Source: JAWKOK01 sp963765875 (GTDB lineage Bacteria > Chloroflexota > Anaerolineae > Caldilineales > Caldilineaceae). From it: DNA of 64,000 nucleotides. The position numbers were made by a program, and so were the translations under genes. The notes under the pieces are model-generated. The model was not told the DNA's origin and searched no databases. It was given only the letters and a program-made list of their open reading frames with translations. Positions within the stretch are counted from its first letter, which is position 1, and every line of letters starts with the position of its first letter. The stretch covers positions 248,001-312,000 of the forward strand of contig CAVXYK010000003.1 in assembly GCA_963765875.1 (NCBI GenBank), given 5' to 3'. Below are positions 18,503-28,825 of this stretch, one piece after another.

Positions 18503-18787
18503 ATGCAGATCGACTATGATTCTCAATCTGACGAAATCTACATCCGGCTACGCGACGGCAAGATCAACGACACGCTCGAAGCCGGAGAGGACGGCGTGCT
18601 GTTGGGCCTGGGAATTCCCGTCGCTGGTCGCCTGGTGAGCGAGGACGAAATCGCAGCGCTGGAAGAGGCCATGATCGATGACAACCCTGTGCTGCGCCAA
18701 GGTATTCTCGAAGCGAGAGCCGCATATGCCGCAGGTGATTGCATCACACTTGATGAGTACGTCGCGAAACTGGATCAGATGGCCTGA
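18503..18787 (+). CDS. DUF2283-like protein with RelB-like tail
   Basis: 94 residues. The first ~40 (MQIDYDSQSDEIYIRLRDGK, LEAGEDGVLLGL) match DUF2283, a small family often next to toxin genes. The last ~50 (VLRQGILEARAAYAAGDC, ITLDEYVAKL) resemble the tail of RelB/Phd-type antitoxins rather than DUF2283. It may therefore be a chimera or a natural two-part antitoxin. AGAGGTAAAG precedes the ATG. Function unknown. Confidence 0.6.
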   Translation: MQIDYDSQSDEIYIRLRDGKINDTLEAGEDGVLLGLGIPVAGRLVSEDEIAALEEAMIDDNPVLRQGILEARAAYAAGDCITLDEYVAKLDQMA

Positions 18788-18979
18788 ATTACGACGTAGC
18801 TATTATCTGCCCTCCGGCAACAATACACTGGACATCCCCGGAACGTACAACCCTGATCCTCCAGCTTGAACCGCACCCAAGATATTGATACTTGTTGAAT
18901 AGACAGTCCGAATTCGATCTGATATGATGCAATATATCACCTTTGGAAAACCGCCGTTCCACACTAGCAGTAGGTGAGC

Positions 18980-19430
18980 ATGTAATCCTATCCTCCGACC
19001 GCCGGCCAGACCCTACGCCAGTATCGCGTCGAGCACGACTGGATGCTCAAAGAATCAGCCACGAAATTCAGTCCCTCGGCCGCCGCGCTTTGGCGGCGTG
19101 ACCAAGGCAAAGACAAGCTGAACCGTACCGACATTTGGCTCGCGATCTCAGCCTATGGCTTGAGCGAATGGCTGGCCGTTCGCCTACGAACCGTAGCTGG
19201 CTATCTGCCTGTCCCATTCCCAGCGACCACAGAGGATTTCAATTCCCGCACCTTCTCCGAGACTTTGATCTCCAGCCAACACTTTCCAGCCTTTGTTAGG
19301 GACCCCATCGGCAATATCCTGGCCTGGAATCATGGCCTTGAGGTCCTTTGGCATATATACCAAAATGGCTGGAACAGGCCACACGGTGCTGGCGATCTCT
19401 TTTCCCAAAAAGCAAGTGCCATCATGCAAG
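18980..19430 (+). pseudogene. XRE-type regulator with MmyB-like ligand domain, decayed
   Basis: From 18986 the frame reads GQTLRQYRVEHDWMLKESAT and LWRRDQGKDKLNRTDIW, an HTH-like segment, followed by HFPAFVRDPIGNILAWNHGL, which matches the MmyB ligand-binding domain (P.yvrd..wdvlawN). The only in-frame ATG near the start is directly followed by TAA (18980-18985). Beyond about 19400 no frame keeps the family pattern. The 18788-18979 stretch upstream shows nothing I can name. Identification is tentative. Confidence 0.45.
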
Positions 19431-19694
19431 ATGCACCACAGAACGCTGCGGGTGGCCAACGAGTCGGCATTGCTGGCCTTGGCTATCGTTTCGTCCATAA
19501 TCAACCATATCTTGCAAGGACATGTGATCATCGTTTCGGCCAATGGTGCTCGTACCAGAGGGAAATCGATCCCGAAATCGAAGCCGGACAGCTTCGGCAA
19601 ATACTACGACGTTTGGCCAGAACGACAACCAAGGTCCACAATTCTATCGCCGCTACAATCGCTGGTACCCCACACCTGATTGGAGAACAGAAAG

Positions 19695-22600
19695 ATGCTT
19701 AGACGTCATAGAAATGTTTTGAACACATACCGTGCCCTTGCTCTAATTTTTGCAGTATTGGTGCTTTCATTTGCATTCATAATAGCATATTCATTTGACG
19801 CTCTGGGGCAAGCTGGAAGTGCCCCCCAGGAAACGATTCCTCCATCACCGAAAGATCATTGTCGAGTAATCTTTGCTGGTAATGGCCAACCTGAACAGGC
19901 ACCAACACCGTTTCTCTACAAACCTTTTGATGCGTCTTGGTCTGGATCAATTTGGACATCGACAATGGATCATACGTATCCAACCTATAGATCCATCGAT
20001 TATGGGTCAGTTGCTGCGTTGGGAGAGGTGCTTTCGAAAGAGAGATGGAAATAGAGAAAAACCATACTCATATAAAACATCGGACGGAAAAACGAAATAT
20101 CTATACTATTATGAATCCCCTTCTTTGGAAGTATTTTTTGGCTATGATGGTCATGATGGTAATGATTTTGGCGTCTCTGGCACAGCAAGAGCTGCGGCTT
20201 CAGGCAAGGTGGTTAGAACCGTACGTAGCAGCAAAGGCCTTGGTAACTACATTGATATTTATCATCAACAGCATGGCTATTTGACAAGATACGGGCACCT
20301 CGAGTCAATATCGGTTTTAAATGGGCAGGATGTCTCGACCGGAGACAATATCGGAATATTTGGAAAAACCGGCAACTGACTGGCGTTCATCTACATTTTT
20401 CAGTGTACAGATGGGATGGATCAATGTGGAAACTTACCGATCCGTTTGGCTGGGATCCTTGGCTTTCCCCCAACGATCAAGCTTCTGACCCACTGTATCA
20501 GTGCAATGGAGAAATCAGTTATGATCTGGGTTGGAGGATGGCCACAATCGCAAGGAGGATCCTCAACTTCGGCTTCAATTCCGTCGATCAGAGTTTTGGG
20601 TGGCCATCTTGATGAGGATGATGCTTCCCCACCCGCAAACCCAACCGCCACGCCTGCTCCATCCGGCCAAGCCAAACTCTATAGCCAGTCGAACTTTGGA
20701 GGTTCAGTTGTTTGGAGTGGAAATATTGGCTCTCCAACGAACCAGACGCCAATAGCTATTCATTGCAACTGCCTAGCGGATGGAGTGCAAAAACTTGGCG
20801 TGGCGACAATTTTGGCGGTGGGAATCCTCGCTGCTGGACAGGCAGCGAAAACAATCTACAATCACACGGCTGGCATCTAGCAATCCAGAGTATCGAGGTT
20901 TTCCCCTACGACGCTTGTCCGCATCCCACCCCGCAACCCACTGCAACATCACGTCCCCCAACAGCTACGCCTACCCCACGTTCCACGGCCACGCTACATC
21001 CAGCAACCGTAACTCCAACACATACCAACACCCCACACCCGCCAACGGCAACCCCCGTTCCCCAATCATGCACAAATCCACCACCGGACCGCAACGTAGC
21101 CTATCTCTTCCAGAGCACTAATTGTGTCAACCCGTGGAACTGGTCCAGCGGCCATCCGAGCGATAGCGCCAGCCATGCTGCACAGTCGGCATGGCTGCCC
21201 TCCGGCAAGGTACTCTTGCTCAGTGAAAATAACGGTGGCGGCGAACCCAGCATTTGTCTTCGTTCACCCGTACGAAATCTGGCGGATATCGGCTGGGGGA
21301 ATCGCGTTGAGTGGGCGGAATTGAGTAGTAGCTGTCCAGTGATCCAACCAACGCCAACACCTTCGGGTCCAAAGCATGAGGCGAAATTTTACACAGATCC
21401 GAACTATCAGAATCATACGTTCACATTGCCAAGTCCCGGAACCTACGACCATTCTGACCTTGGACACCCGGATCAGTTCAAGAAATTCTACTCGATTGAT
21501 ATCTGTAGCGGCTGTTCGATTGAATTGACAAATGTCAGAGGTGATTCGATCTGCTGGGGATGGGATGAAAACAACGTCGGTTCCCACGGCGATTGGCCGC
21601 TCGTGACCACGCAGATCAACTTCTCACACGAGAATGATTGTCCACCACGACAACCGAAGTTCACATCGCCGGATGAGGGCGCTCAGTTTTGGGCGGGGGA
21701 CTCACTACAAGTCATGTGGAAAGACAATGACGATCCGACCAGCATGTATTTCACCATTCAGGTGAAACGAGGCGATTCTATCATTGTGCAGAAAAATCGT
21801 ACGACGGATCGGACGTTGACGGTTACAAATCTGACGGTCGGCAGCTACACAATTCAGGGCCAGTCATGCTCAAACATTCGGTGCAGTGATCGGCAGACAC
21901 GCGCATTCACCGTTCGTGCGCAACCGACCGCCACTCCAACAGCCACCTTCACGCCGCATCCAACAGCCACCAGTACGCCAACGGCAACGGCAACCCAATG
22001 TCCTCCCCCACCACCGGCGTCCTCGAATCTGGTCGGAGATGTGGATGGAGATGGTGACGTGGATGACAACGATTTGGACATAATTGTCGCCAACTTCTAT
22101 TGGTCGGGTTGCCCAGGATGGATCAATGCTGACATCAATCTGGATGGATTCGTGGACATCGTAGATTGGAGTATGGCTCAGTCCAATTTTGGACAGACTT
22201 TGCCAGCGGCAACGCCAACCCCTACGCCCACACCTAGAATTGACTTCCCGGACAAGCCGGCCATTCCCCATGTCCAGTCCCCGTCAGATTTGATGTCCAT
22301 TTCCTCCGGCGAAAATGTTGCTTTCCAATGGGATCAGCTTCCCTATCCAGTGAATTATCTGATCTATATTTACGACGAGGATGGGTTGCGCATTGGGGAT
22401 TCTGGGAGCATCTCTGAATCGACCTGGCGCTTCAAATTCGAGCAGTCAGGCGTCTACTACTGGAGCATCTCATCGCTCTGCCGGGGATGTCAAAACTATT
22501 TTAGTGGCTATGGCCATCCATTGAGTATCTATGTTGATGTAGATACACTCACACCTGAACCTGTTTGCTTGATCAGTATTGGCCATGGGAACCTCTATAC

Positions 22601-23116
22601 AAATCGACCTCTTGTATCGATCCATGCAGAAGTATCCAAAGCTGCAGAGGTGAAAATCAGTAATGATCGCGGATTCGCTGACGCCACATGGCAGCCATAT
22701 AATGAGGAGCTGGACTGGACATTGCGTGATCCCGGTCAGAAAATCGTGACGCTCCTGGTATATGCCCAGTTTAGGAACAAGGATGGGCAACTTCTATGCA
22801 GTGGTACCGCGCTGAGCGACGATATCATCTACGATCCTTTGCCGCCATCGTTACATGTTGAATCCATTAGGCAGACCAGTCTTGCCGAAATCCAGCCTGC
22901 CACTGTTAATGACGGCGCCCTCAAGCTGATTGTTGAGATCAGGAGGGTGGCAGCGGCGTGGTTGCCATGCGCATCGGTTCGCGGCAGGACTTGTCAGGCA
23001 GTTCCTGGACATCGTTCACTTCTACGGTTCAGGTGAACCCTTCCATTGGAGAGACCGTCTATGTGCAGGTCCGTGACGGCGCAGGGAATGAGTCACCAAT
23101 TGTGGGGGCAATATAA
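19695..23116 (+). pseudogene. Secreted M23 peptidase with PT linkers and dockerin-like domain, frame broken
   Basis: One ~1100-residue surface protein spread over several frames. In order: N-terminal membrane/signal helix (LALIFAVLVLSFAFIIAYSF), linker, M23 metallopeptidase with HDGNDFG (first zinc ligands) and, after a frame change at about 20382, TGVHLHFSVYRW (HxH ligand), a Pro/Thr linker, at least two Trp/Cys-rich repeats (NFGGSVVWSG; NFGGGNPRCW), PTATPT linkers, a dockerin-like pair of calcium loops (DVDGDGDVDDNDLD about 22035-22085; DINLDGFVDIVDWS about 22130-22175), and C-terminal Ig-like domains ending VQVRDGAGNESPIVGAI. Shifts lie near 20045, 20382, 20540, 20720 and 22940, in both directions. 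It is either decayed or badly sequenced. Confidence 0.75.
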
Positions 23117-23188
23117 GTCAAGAAAGATCTATTTTCCTTCCGTTAATTCAACGTTAGTTCAGGAGTGTACAAACAACATATAAGATGA

Positions 23189-23218
23189 GCCGGGGCCTTC
23201 GAAGGCCCCGGCTTTTTT
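23189..23218 (+). terminator. Rho-independent terminator
   Basis: A perfect 24-base palindrome (GCCGGGGCC...GGCCCCGGC, 23189-23212) followed by TTTTTT. It closes the plus-strand M23 protein gene; the arms are long and GC-rich. Confidence 0.92.
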
Positions 23219-23282
23219 GAATCCACCACTTATGGATACCGCTCCGCGGCGACAACACCCGTTGTCCGTACTCGCTGCTCAT

Positions 23283-26200
23283 CTACGCCGGCATGACCTC
23301 ATAGATCGCCCCAGCGTAGGCATCGAACTCGATGAGGCCGGGATCTAGCTCGCGCGTCTGCACGGTTCCACCTTCAGCGAGGACATGCACGGGCACGCCG
23401 GTCCGCACGCGACAGGGGCCGTTGGCCTTCACGTCGATCTGTGCTGAACCCAGTTTTCCTTCATCCCAGCCGATGTTGACCGTGAAACCGCCACGGGCGC
23501 GCAGGCCACGCACACTACCCTCCCGCCACGTGGACGGCAGCGCGGGCAACAGGTGGATCTCATCATTCTGGCTCTGCAACAACATCTCGGCGATGCCGGC
23601 GGTGACGCCGAAGTTGCCGTCGATCTGGAAGGGCGGATGGGCGTCGAAGAGGTTGGCGTAGACGCCGCCGGCCTGCATGATGACCTGCGAGTGCTCACAA
23701 AGCTGCAACATGTTGCCGATCATCTTGAGCGCGTGGTCGCCGTCCTCAAAGCGGGCCCAGAAGTTGACCTTCCAGGCCATGGACCAGCCGGTGCCGCCGT
23801 CGCCACGTAGCTCCAGCGAACGCTTGGCCGCTTCCCAGAGTTCGGGCGTGCCCCGTCGCGTGATCTGGTTGCCGGGGTGCAGCGCCAGCAGATGCGAGAC
23901 GTGGCGGTGCTCGTCGTCCGGATCGTCCCAGTCCAGCGCCCACTCCTGCAACTGGCCCAGCCGCCCGATCTGGAAGGGCAGCAACTTTTCGACGGCGGCT
24001 GCTAGTTGAGCGCTGAATTCGGCATCCATGCCCAGGACCTCGGCAGCGGCCACGCACTTGCTGAAGAGGTCACGCGTCAGCGCCATGTCCATGGTCGAGG
24101 CGTAGTAAACCGCCGCGGTCTGGCCGTCGGGCGTACTGAACTTGTTCTCCGGCGAGGTGGCCGGCGCGGTGACCAGATGGCCGTCGTGCTCGATCAGCCA
24201 ATCCAGCAGGAACTCGGCCGCGCCCTTCATGAGCGGATAGGCACGCCGGCGCAGGAAGTCAACATCGCCGCTGAAGAGGTAGCGCTCCCAGAGGTGCTGG
24301 CAGAGCCACGGCCCGGCCATGGGCCAACAGGCCCACACCGGATCGCCCGTGCCGAAGTTGCCCGCCGGCGCGGTCTGCCGCCACAGGTCGGCGTTGTGGT
24401 GGGCCGCCCAACCATTGGCGCCGTAGTTGACCTTGGCTGTCTCAGCACCGTTGACACTCATCTCATCGATGAGGTCGAAGATGGGCTCGTGACACTCGGC
24501 CAGATTGGTCGGCTCGGCCAGCCAGTAGTTCATCTCAGTGTTGATGTTGACCGTGTAGTTGGAACTCCAGGGCGGACGCACCTCGTCGTTCCAGATCCCC
24601 TGGAGGTTGGCCGCCTGGGTGCCCGGCCGCGAAGAGGTGATGAGCAAATAGCGGCCATACTGGAAGAGCAGTGCGACCAACGCTGGATCGTCTCCCTCTT
24701 TGTAGGCGCGGATTCGGTCGACCGTGGGCAGGTCCGCGGCAGGCGTGCGCCCGAGATCGAGGCCAACGCGGCGGAAGAGCCGCTGATGGTCGGCGATGGC
24801 GTCGGCCCGGACCACGGCGTAGGGTCGAGCGCCTGCGATTGCGGCCTGTTGCCGGGCCAAGGCGACCGGGTCGACATCAGACAGGCCCGGGAGTAGGTCG
24901 AATCCGTTGAAGCCGGTGGCAGCGGTAATGACCAGCGTTACTTCACAAGCATCGGTGACGCGGAAGGCGCCGTTTTCCGAACTGAGGCGGGCATTGGCGT
25001 CGGCAGAGATCTCGACCTGCACGGCAAAGGCCATGCCCATTTCGACCGGGTCGTCTGAATAGGCCACCGGCTCATCCGACGGTTTGTAGGAAGGGACTAC
25101 ATTGCTGGGTGCACGCCCGGACATGGTCAGGCCGCGGGCGGTGACTTCGGTGGTAAAGCGCAGTTTGGAGTCCAACTGGGCGCTGAAGTTGAGCTGTCCC
25201 GGCCTGTCAGCGGTCAGGCGTACCATGATTGCCTGGTCCGGCGCGCTGGCAAAGACTTCACGCGTGTAGTAGGTCTCGCCGACGCGATAGGAGACGGAGG
25301 CCACGGCCGTGTCCAGATCGAGATCACGGCGGTATGTCGTGGCCTCACCCTCGTGCTCGAAACTGAGGCGCAGATCGCCCAACGGCTGATAGGATTGGGT
25401 GAACGTGCCCTGCATGCCCTTGGCCAGTTCATCGGCACGCTCGTAGTCGCCGGCAAAGATGGCCTCGCGCACGGACGGCAACACGTCCTTTGCGGCGGGG
25501 TTGTTGCCGTCGTGCGGATGGCCCGACCAGAGCGTGTCCTCGTTGAGTTGCAGTCGTTCACTCTCCACACCACCAAAAACCATCGCGCCCAGTCGCCCAT
25601 TGCCGACAGGAAGGGCCTCGACCCACTGCTCAGCCGGCGTTTCATACCAGAGCACGGCTTCGTCCGGAGCGATCTCGTTTTCCATGCCTGGAATGTAGGT
25701 AGGCATCTTGCCCGGCACATAGGGCTCATCCTTGACCTTAGTCTGCAAGCGTTCCAGTTCGGCTGTGAGTTCAGCCACCACGTCGGCGTAGGCCGGATCG
25801 TGGTAGACGCTGTTCAGTTCCTGCGGGTCGTTCTCCAGGTCGAAGAGTTCCCACTCCGGCTCCTTGGGATCATCGATGGCCCCAAGCTGGCCCAGTGCAT
25901 CGGCGTAGTAGTAGATGAGCTTGTAACGTTTGGTGCGCACGCCGTAGTGGGCATAGACGCCGTGGTGAGCCAGATGCATCCAGTAACGATAGTAGAGTGA
26001 CGTCTGCCAATCGTCGGGCAGATGGCCTTGGATCAGCGGGCGGAAGCTCTCGCCCTGCATGGCATCCGGCCCGGTACGCGGGATCTCGACGCCGGCCAGA
26101 TCGAGGAATGTGGGCGCAAAGTCGACGTTGAGCACGATGTCGTCGTTGACGCTTCCGGCCTCGATCTCGCGCGGATAACGCATGAGGTAGGGCATGCGCA

Positions 26201-27122
26201 ACGATTCTTCGTACATGAAGCGCTTATCGTACCAGCCATGGTCGCCCAGGAAGAAGCCCTGGTCCGAGGTATAGACGACGATGGTATCGTCGGCCAGCCC
26301 CTCGTCATCCAGCCAATCCAGCAAACGCCCGATGTTATCATCGACCGAGGCCACACAGCGCAGGTAGTCCTTGATATAGCGCTGGTACTTCCAACTCTTG
26401 GACTCTTCGGGCGTCAGGCCCTCGGGCACTGGAACCTTGAGATCTTCCAGATTGAAGTCGCGTTCGATGCGCATGGTCGCTGCGGCTGCAGCAGAGGCCC
26501 GATTGCTGTAGTCATCGTTGAAGGTCTCCGGCTCGGGGATGTCGATGTCCTCGTACATATCGGCATGTTTGTCATCCGGGTCCCAAGGGCGATGGGGCGC
26601 TTTGTGATGACACATGAGCAGGAACGGCTTGTCCAGATCGCGTTTCGCCAGCCAATCCAGGGAGAAGTCGGTGATCAGATCGGTGGCATAGCCCTCAAAG
26701 ACCTTGAGTTCGCCCATCTCGATCATCTCGGGATTGTGGTAGAGTCCCTGCCCCGGCAGCACGTTCCAATAGTCAAAACCGGTGGGCTGATGCAGTTCAC
26801 CGTGGCCCAGATGCCACTTGCCGATCATGGCCGTCTGGTAGCCCTCATCCTGGAGCAATTTGGGGAAGGTCTGGAGCCGGTTGTCCATGGGCGTGGAGAG
26901 GGTAGTCACACCGTTGACATGGTTGTAGGTGCCGGTCAGGATCGTGGCCCGGCTGGGCGTGCAGATCGAGTTGGTGCAGAAGCAGTTGTCAAAGCGCATG
27001 CCGCCCTCGGCAATGCGATCCATGTTGGGCGTTTCGTTGATGCGACTGCCGTAGCAGCTCATGGCGTGGGCTGCATGGTCGTCGGTCATGATGAAGATGA
27101 TGTTGGGTCGTTTGTCGGGCAT
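23283..27122 (-). CDS. Sulfatase-GH95 alpha-L-fucosidase fusion
   Basis: Single 1279-residue frame with two catalytic domains. Residues 1 to ~490 are a type I sulfatase: metal-binding TDDH (13-16), the formylglycine motif C-T-P-S-R (C54-R58), GKWHLGH and YTSDQGFFLGDHGWYDKR. From ~505 a GH95 fucosidase starts LWYETPAEQWVEALPVGNGR; it has NINTEMNYW (~857), SPENKF with the probable general acid Glu (~990), HVSHL, and IDGNFG with the expected catalytic Asp (~1167). GH95 enzymes are inverting fucosidases. The short linker has no stop, and the internal Met at its end has no ribosome site. No signal peptide, so it probably works in the cytoplasm, removing sulfate and fucose from the same oligosaccharide (inference). 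Confidence 0.93.
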   Translation of the reverse strand: MPDKRPNIIFIMTDDHAAHAMSCYGSRINETPNMDRIAEGGMRFDNCFCTNSICTPSRATILTGTYNHVNGVTTLSTPMDNRLQTFPKLLQDEGYQTAMIGKWHLGHGELHQPTGFDYWNVLPGQGLYHNPEMIEMGELKVFEGYATDLITDFSLDWLAKRDLDKPFLLMCHHKAPHRPWDPDDKHADMYEDIDIPEPETFNDDYSNRASAAAAATMRIERDFNLEDLKVPVPEGLTPEESKSWKYQRYIKDYLRCVASVDDNIGRLLDWLDDEGLADDTIVVYTSDQGFFLGDHGWYDKRFMYEESLRMPYLMRYPREIEAGSVNDDIVLNVDFAPTFLDLAGVEIPRTGPDAMQGESFRPLIQGHLPDDWQTSLYYRYWMHLAHHGVYAHYGVRTKRYKLIYYYADALGQLGAIDDPKEPEWELFDLENDPQELNSVYHDPAYADVVAELTAELERLQTKVKDEPYVPGKMPTYIPGMENEIAPDEAVLWYETPAEQWVEALPVGNGRLGAMVFGGVESERLQLNEDTLWSGHPHDGNNPAAKDVLPSVREAIFAGDYERADELAKGMQGTFTQSYQPLGDLRLSFEHEGEATTYRRDLDLDTAVASVSYRVGETYYTREVFASAPDQAIMVRLTADRPGQLNFSAQLDSKLRFTTEVTARGLTMSGRAPSNVVPSYKPSDEPVAYSDDPVEMGMAFAVQVEISADANARLSSENGAFRVTDACEVTLVITAATGFNGFDLLPGLSDVDPVALARQQAAIAGARPYAVVRADAIADHQRLFRRVGLDLGRTPAADLPTVDRIRAYKEGDDPALVALLFQYGRYLLITSSRPGTQAANLQGIWNDEVRPPWSSNYTVNINTEMNYWLAEPTNLAECHEPIFDLIDEMSVNGAETAKVNYGANGWAAHHNADLWRQTAPAGNFGTGDPVWACWPMAGPWLCQHLWERYLFSGDVDFLRRRAYPLMKGAAEFLLDWLIEHDGHLVTAPATSPENKFSTPDGQTAAVYYASTMDMALTRDLFSKCVAAAEVLGMDAEFSAQLAAAVEKLLPFQIGRLGQLQEWALDWDDPDDEHRHVSHLLALHPGNQITRRGTPELWEAAKRSLELRGDGGTGWSMAWKVNFWARFEDGDHALKMIGNMLQLCEHSQVIMQAGGVYANLFDAHPPFQIDGNFGVTAGIAEMLLQSQNDEIHLLPALPSTWREGSVRGLRARGGFTVNIGWDEGKLGSAQIDVKANGPCRVRTGVPVHVLAEGGTVQTRELDPGLIEFDAYAGAIYEVMPA

Positions 27123-27156
27123 AGTCGGCTCCTACCGTCTGTTGTGAATAAGACGA

Positions 27157-27183
27157 TAGGGACAGGCCTGAGACCTGTCCCTA
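27157..27183. repeat. Short inverted repeat TAGGGACAGG/CCTGTCCCTA
   Basis: Ten-base perfect arms around a 7-base loop between the GH29 (copy 3) and the sulfatase-GH95 gene. It could stop or stabilise transcripts. The surrounding 27123-27309 stretch has no gene. Confidence 0.6.
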
Positions 27184-27309
27184 CGTTTCGGATCTGGGTG
27201 CGAGCAAAGAAGTGCTACCCGCCCACAATTTTCAACACCAACGGGCTATCAGTCGGCGTGCCGCCCTGCAGATTGATCGAAGCGCGTCAGCAGTGACCTC
27301 CCACGCCGG

Positions 27310-28670
27310 CTAAATATCCTGCCCCAGCAGTTCGATGGAATCGATGCTCTCCAAGCGTAGATCGAATCGGCGCCCATGGCGTTGATGCGGACTGCGCCGT
27401 CAACCGGCCATGCCATCACATGGGCGTAGACCGCGCCCTCTTTGGCCGTGAAGCGGATGTCCTCACTGGTGAAGACGGTGCGCTTGGTATCGGTAAATGC
27501 GCCGTCGGCTACCTGGGTCGGGCCTTCGCCGGACTGACGCCACGGACGCGTGCCGTAGATGCCCTCGCCGTTGACTTGCAGCCAGCGACCGATCTCCAGC
27601 AGCATATCCTGTTCTTCTTGCGGAATGGTGCCGTCGGGGCGCGGGCCGATGTTCAGCAGCAGCGCACCGTTCTTAGCGACCACGTCGATGAGATCGCCGA
27701 TGATGTCGTTGGCGACCTTGTAGTCATGGCCGTCGATGTAGCCCCAGGAGTTCTTGGAGACCGAGGTGTCGTTCTGCCAAAAGAGACCATGGCTGCGACC
27801 CACTTGGCCACGCTCGATGTCAAAGACGGCCGTGCCAGCGGGGAAGGCATCGTACTTGTAGTTGACGCCCACACCCGTTCCCCACTTGGCCGACGAGTTG
27901 TAGTAGTAGGCGGCGAACTTCTTCAGATAGGGCTTGAAGGCCATGTTCTGAATCCACCAGTCGAACCAGATGAGCTTGGGCTCATACTTGTCGATGATCT
28001 CACAGGTGCGCAGCAGCCAATCGTTGAGATATTCTTCGTCGGGCGCGTTGTCAAAGTACTGCTCCGTCGGTCGCCCCTGTCCCACGGCCGGGCCGTAGAA
28101 GTCGGCGTACTCGGGATCCTGCACGTCGGAAGGGAAGTGATTGCCGCCGTTCATGAACCACCAGTGCTCGGCACGGTGGCTGGAGACGCCAAAGACCATC
28201 TCCTCGGCGCGCACGGCCTCGGCCAGTTCGCCGACCACGTCGCGTTCTGGTCCCATTTCGGCTGCGTTCCACTTGCAGAGATCACTCTCGTACATCTGAA
28301 AGCCGTCATGGTGCTCGGCCACCGGCACCACAAACTTGGCTCCGGCATCCTTGAAGAGCTTGGCCCATGCCTGGGCGTCATACTTCTCGGCCTTGAACAT
28401 GGGGATGAAGTCCTTGTAGCCAAACTCATCATGAGGGCCGTAGGTCTCACGATGGTGTTCGTATTCCTTGGTCCCTTCGACGTACATGTGTCGGGCGTAC
28501 CATTCGTTGCCGAAGGCCGGCACGCAGTAGGGTCCCCAATGGATGAAGATGCCAAACTTGCCGTCCATGTACCAGTCCGGGAACTGGTAGCCTTCCAACG
28601 AATCCCACGATGCATCGAACGGACCGTCGGCGATGCCTGCTTCGATCTTTTCAAGCGTAATTTTCGACAT
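27310..28670 (-). CDS. Alpha-L-fucosidase, GH29 (copy 3), C-terminal frameshift
   Basis: GH29 enzyme of about 452 residues. Features: PDWYMDGKFGIFIHWGPYCV, VVPVAEHHDGFQMYES, the expected nucleophile Asp in KLIWFDWWIQ (about residue 233), and KNGALLLNIGPRPDGTIP. The start MSKITLEKIEAG is preceded by GGGAG; an upstream extension to 28787 enters a repeat. Near 27372 the frame shifts by one base: the best-fitting tail is RFDLRLESIDSIELLGQDI, ending at 27310, whereas the unshifted frame runs on to 27249 without family resemblance. No signal peptide. Confidence 0.88.
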
Positions 28671-28702
28671 TCGTACTTCTCCCAAAAATTTGATATTTGA
28701 TA

Positions 28703-28817
28703 CTACAGCGGATTGACGACAGGAACGGATTTGTCCCGTAGCAGCGGCAGTATCAGGCCATATTGTAAGATTTGATCGGCCAGACAATCATCCGTTCCTG
28801 TCCGAAATCCGTAGTAG
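28703..28817. repeat. Intergenic inverted repeat with ~28-bp arms
   Basis: CTACAGCGGATTGACGACAG... (28703-28730) pairs with ...CTGTCCGAAATCCGTAGTAG (28790-28817) with few mismatches. It lies between the GH29 copy 3 start and the aldo/keto reductase stop, and is unrelated to the TTTGTCACAGAT repeats. Confidence 0.7.
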
Positions 28818-28825
28818 TCTTTCAT

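Noticed and set aside
19184..19600. Minus-strand 138-codon ORF opposite the decayed HTH gene
   Set aside because: No start signal or family match; the plus strand holds the better, though decayed, HTH and MmyB-like motifs.
25580..25690. Sulfatase-GH95 as two overlapping genes
   Set aside because: No stop in the frame and no Shine-Dalgarno sequence before the internal Met, so a true fusion is favoured, though reads should confirm it.
26022..27296. 424-codon plus-strand ORF over the sulfatase domain
   Set aside because: Antisense shadow of the sulfatase-GH95 gene, without recognisable motifs.
27249..27309. Extended C-terminus of GH29 copy 3
   Set aside because: The extension is unlike the family, whereas the adjacent frame gives a plausible ending at 27310; a frameshift explains it better.
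27420..28700. 426-codon plus-strand ORF over GH29 copy 3
   Set aside because: Antisense shadow; the opposite strand has complete GH29 motifs.
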